From a virus, in the IMG/VR virus record IMGVR_UViG_3300045912_000377, positions 1-23,438 of that record: 23,438 nt of DNA; one strand, given 5' to 3'. The position numbers and the translations under genes were made by a program. The number at the start of each line of letters is the position of its first letter. The stretch's first letter is position 1. The notes below the pieces were generated by a model that saw only the letters and a program-made list of their open reading frames with translations, had not been told where the DNA came from and did no database searches. Positions 22,819 to 23,438 of the stretch are shown here, in pieces.

Positions 22819-23438
22819 ACGCCCACCACCGTGCCCCACGCCAGCACGTGCAGCTGCGGCAGCACGCGCACCATCGGCAGGTCCTCGGCCACCTGCGCCG
22901 CCAAAGGGGCGTAGGCGTCCAGCACCCGGCGTCGCACCACCGCCACGTCCTCCGTCGGTGCCATGGGCGGCGTGCCCACGCTCACATACAGGTGCCGCAC
23001 GCCGGCGCCGTGGGCGGCCAGCAGCATGGCGCGGGCGTAGGCGTAGTCGTCGGCGTCAAAGACCACGACCTTCACGCTGGTGAACGCCGGCCCGGCGTCA
23101 ATGGCCGCCAGCATCTGCTCCGTGGGCGTGGTGTGGCCACTGCTGGGCGGCTTCGGGCTCAGCGTCAGGTGGTCCAGCGTGGACAGCCATGCGGGGGCCA
23201 CACTGCCCTGCGTCTCCAGCGCCACGCGCCAGCCGTCCCGGTGCAGCAGGGCGACCAGCGGGCCGCACGGCTGCAGGACCGGATTGCCGCCGGAGAGGGT
23301 GACCCACGGCTGCACGTCGGCCGGCCAGCCCGGGCGCGCCGGCAGCTGGGCGCGCAGCACCCCCGCCACCTCCGCCGGCGTCATGCGGGCCCAGCCGAGC
23401 CGGTAGCTGGGCAGCACCGCGTGCAGGCTGTCGCACCA
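22815..23438 (-). CDS. queE: 7-carboxy-7-deazaguanine synthase, N-terminus beyond window
   Basis: A radical SAM enzyme converting 6-carboxytetrahydropterin to 7-carboxy-7-deazaguanine, the precursor of preQ0. The gene enters from the right edge. The first visible residues are WCDS, the last cysteine of the CxxxCxxC cluster in its usual WCDS/T context, so only about 30-40 N-terminal residues are missing. A GTG at 23417 is internal, not the start. QueE hallmarks are VTLSGGNPVLQP (GGNP replacing the usual GGEP), ALETQGS, and LSPKPPSSG. The C-terminal part (MVRVLPQLHVLAWG) also fits. It is translationally coupled to folE by ATGA. queD, queC and any transferase would lie outside the window. Confidence 0.93.
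   Translation of the reverse strand, partial: WCDSLHAVLPSYRLGWARMTPAEVAGVLRAQLPARPGWPADVQPWVTLSGGNPVLQPCGPLVALLHRDGWRVALETQGSVAPAWLSTLDHLTLSPKPPSSGHTTPTEQMLAAIDAGPAFTSVKVVVFDADDYAYARAMLLAAHGAGVRHLYVSVGTPPMAPTEDVAVVRRRVLDAYAPLAAQVAEDLPMVRVLPQLHVLAWGTVVGV

Noticed and set aside
23415-23417. GTG at 23417 as the queE start
   Set aside because: The frame is open to the window edge and reads WCDS just upstream, which is the conserved radical SAM cysteine, so the GTG is internal.
1-23438. tRNA genes, CRISPR arrays, transposons, integrase or attachment sites
   Set aside because: I saw no cloverleaf-like sequence, no spaced direct repeats beyond the short coding tandems, and no transposase or recombinase motifs.

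Overview
The window is a leftward-reading structural gene cluster of a tailed double-stranded DNA bacteriophage or prophage. Every gene I can support lies on the minus strand, so transcription runs from high to low coordinates. The base composition is very GC-rich (roughly 70% by eye), with strong G/C preference at third codon positions, which points to a high-GC bacterial host. I cannot name the host from sequence alone. A tape measure of about 1615 residues, a tube-type major tail protein, a tail terminator and a two-part tail assembly chaperone, with no sheath gene, indicate siphovirus morphology with a long tail.

Layout in transcription order (right to left). The right edge (22.2-23.4 kb) carries two 7-deazaguanine/preQ0 pathway genes: queE, cut by the window edge, and folE. 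Packaging genes follow: small terminase, then large terminase with intact ATPase and nuclease residues. The head module is: DUF4055-type portal, a 75-residue helical protein, a MuF head protein fused to a HExxH zincin-like C-terminal domain, two small proteins (one a probable zinc ribbon), a scaffold, and the major capsid protein with a signal-peptide-like N-terminus. A glycosyltransferase-like gene comes next. The connector and tail module is: DnaT-like/gp6-type adaptor, putative stopper, HK97 gp10-like protein, tail terminator, tail tube, chaperone pair with a candidate +1 programmed frameshift, tape measure, tail hub, two minor tail proteins, and a partial proline-rich tail protein at the left edge.

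Genes are packed as in one operon. Seven junctions are 4-nt ATGA or GTGA stop/start overlaps, implying translational coupling. The few longer gaps (before scaffold, before capsid, before tail tube, between tail tube and chaperones) all contain GC-rich stem-loops without U-tracts. I see no convincing sigma70 promoter, intrinsic terminator, tRNA, IS element, integrase, attachment site or CRISPR array. No gap between genes exceeds 300 bases.

The most interesting points are: the MuF-metallopeptidase fusion, which is a candidate virion-delivered effector; the folE-queE pair, suggesting modification of phage DNA with a 7-deazaguanine; the hydrophobic leader on the capsid protein; a glycosyltransferase-like gene inside the morphogenesis operon; the UUU-C +1 frameshift candidate; and a domain shared by the tail terminator and the tail tube.
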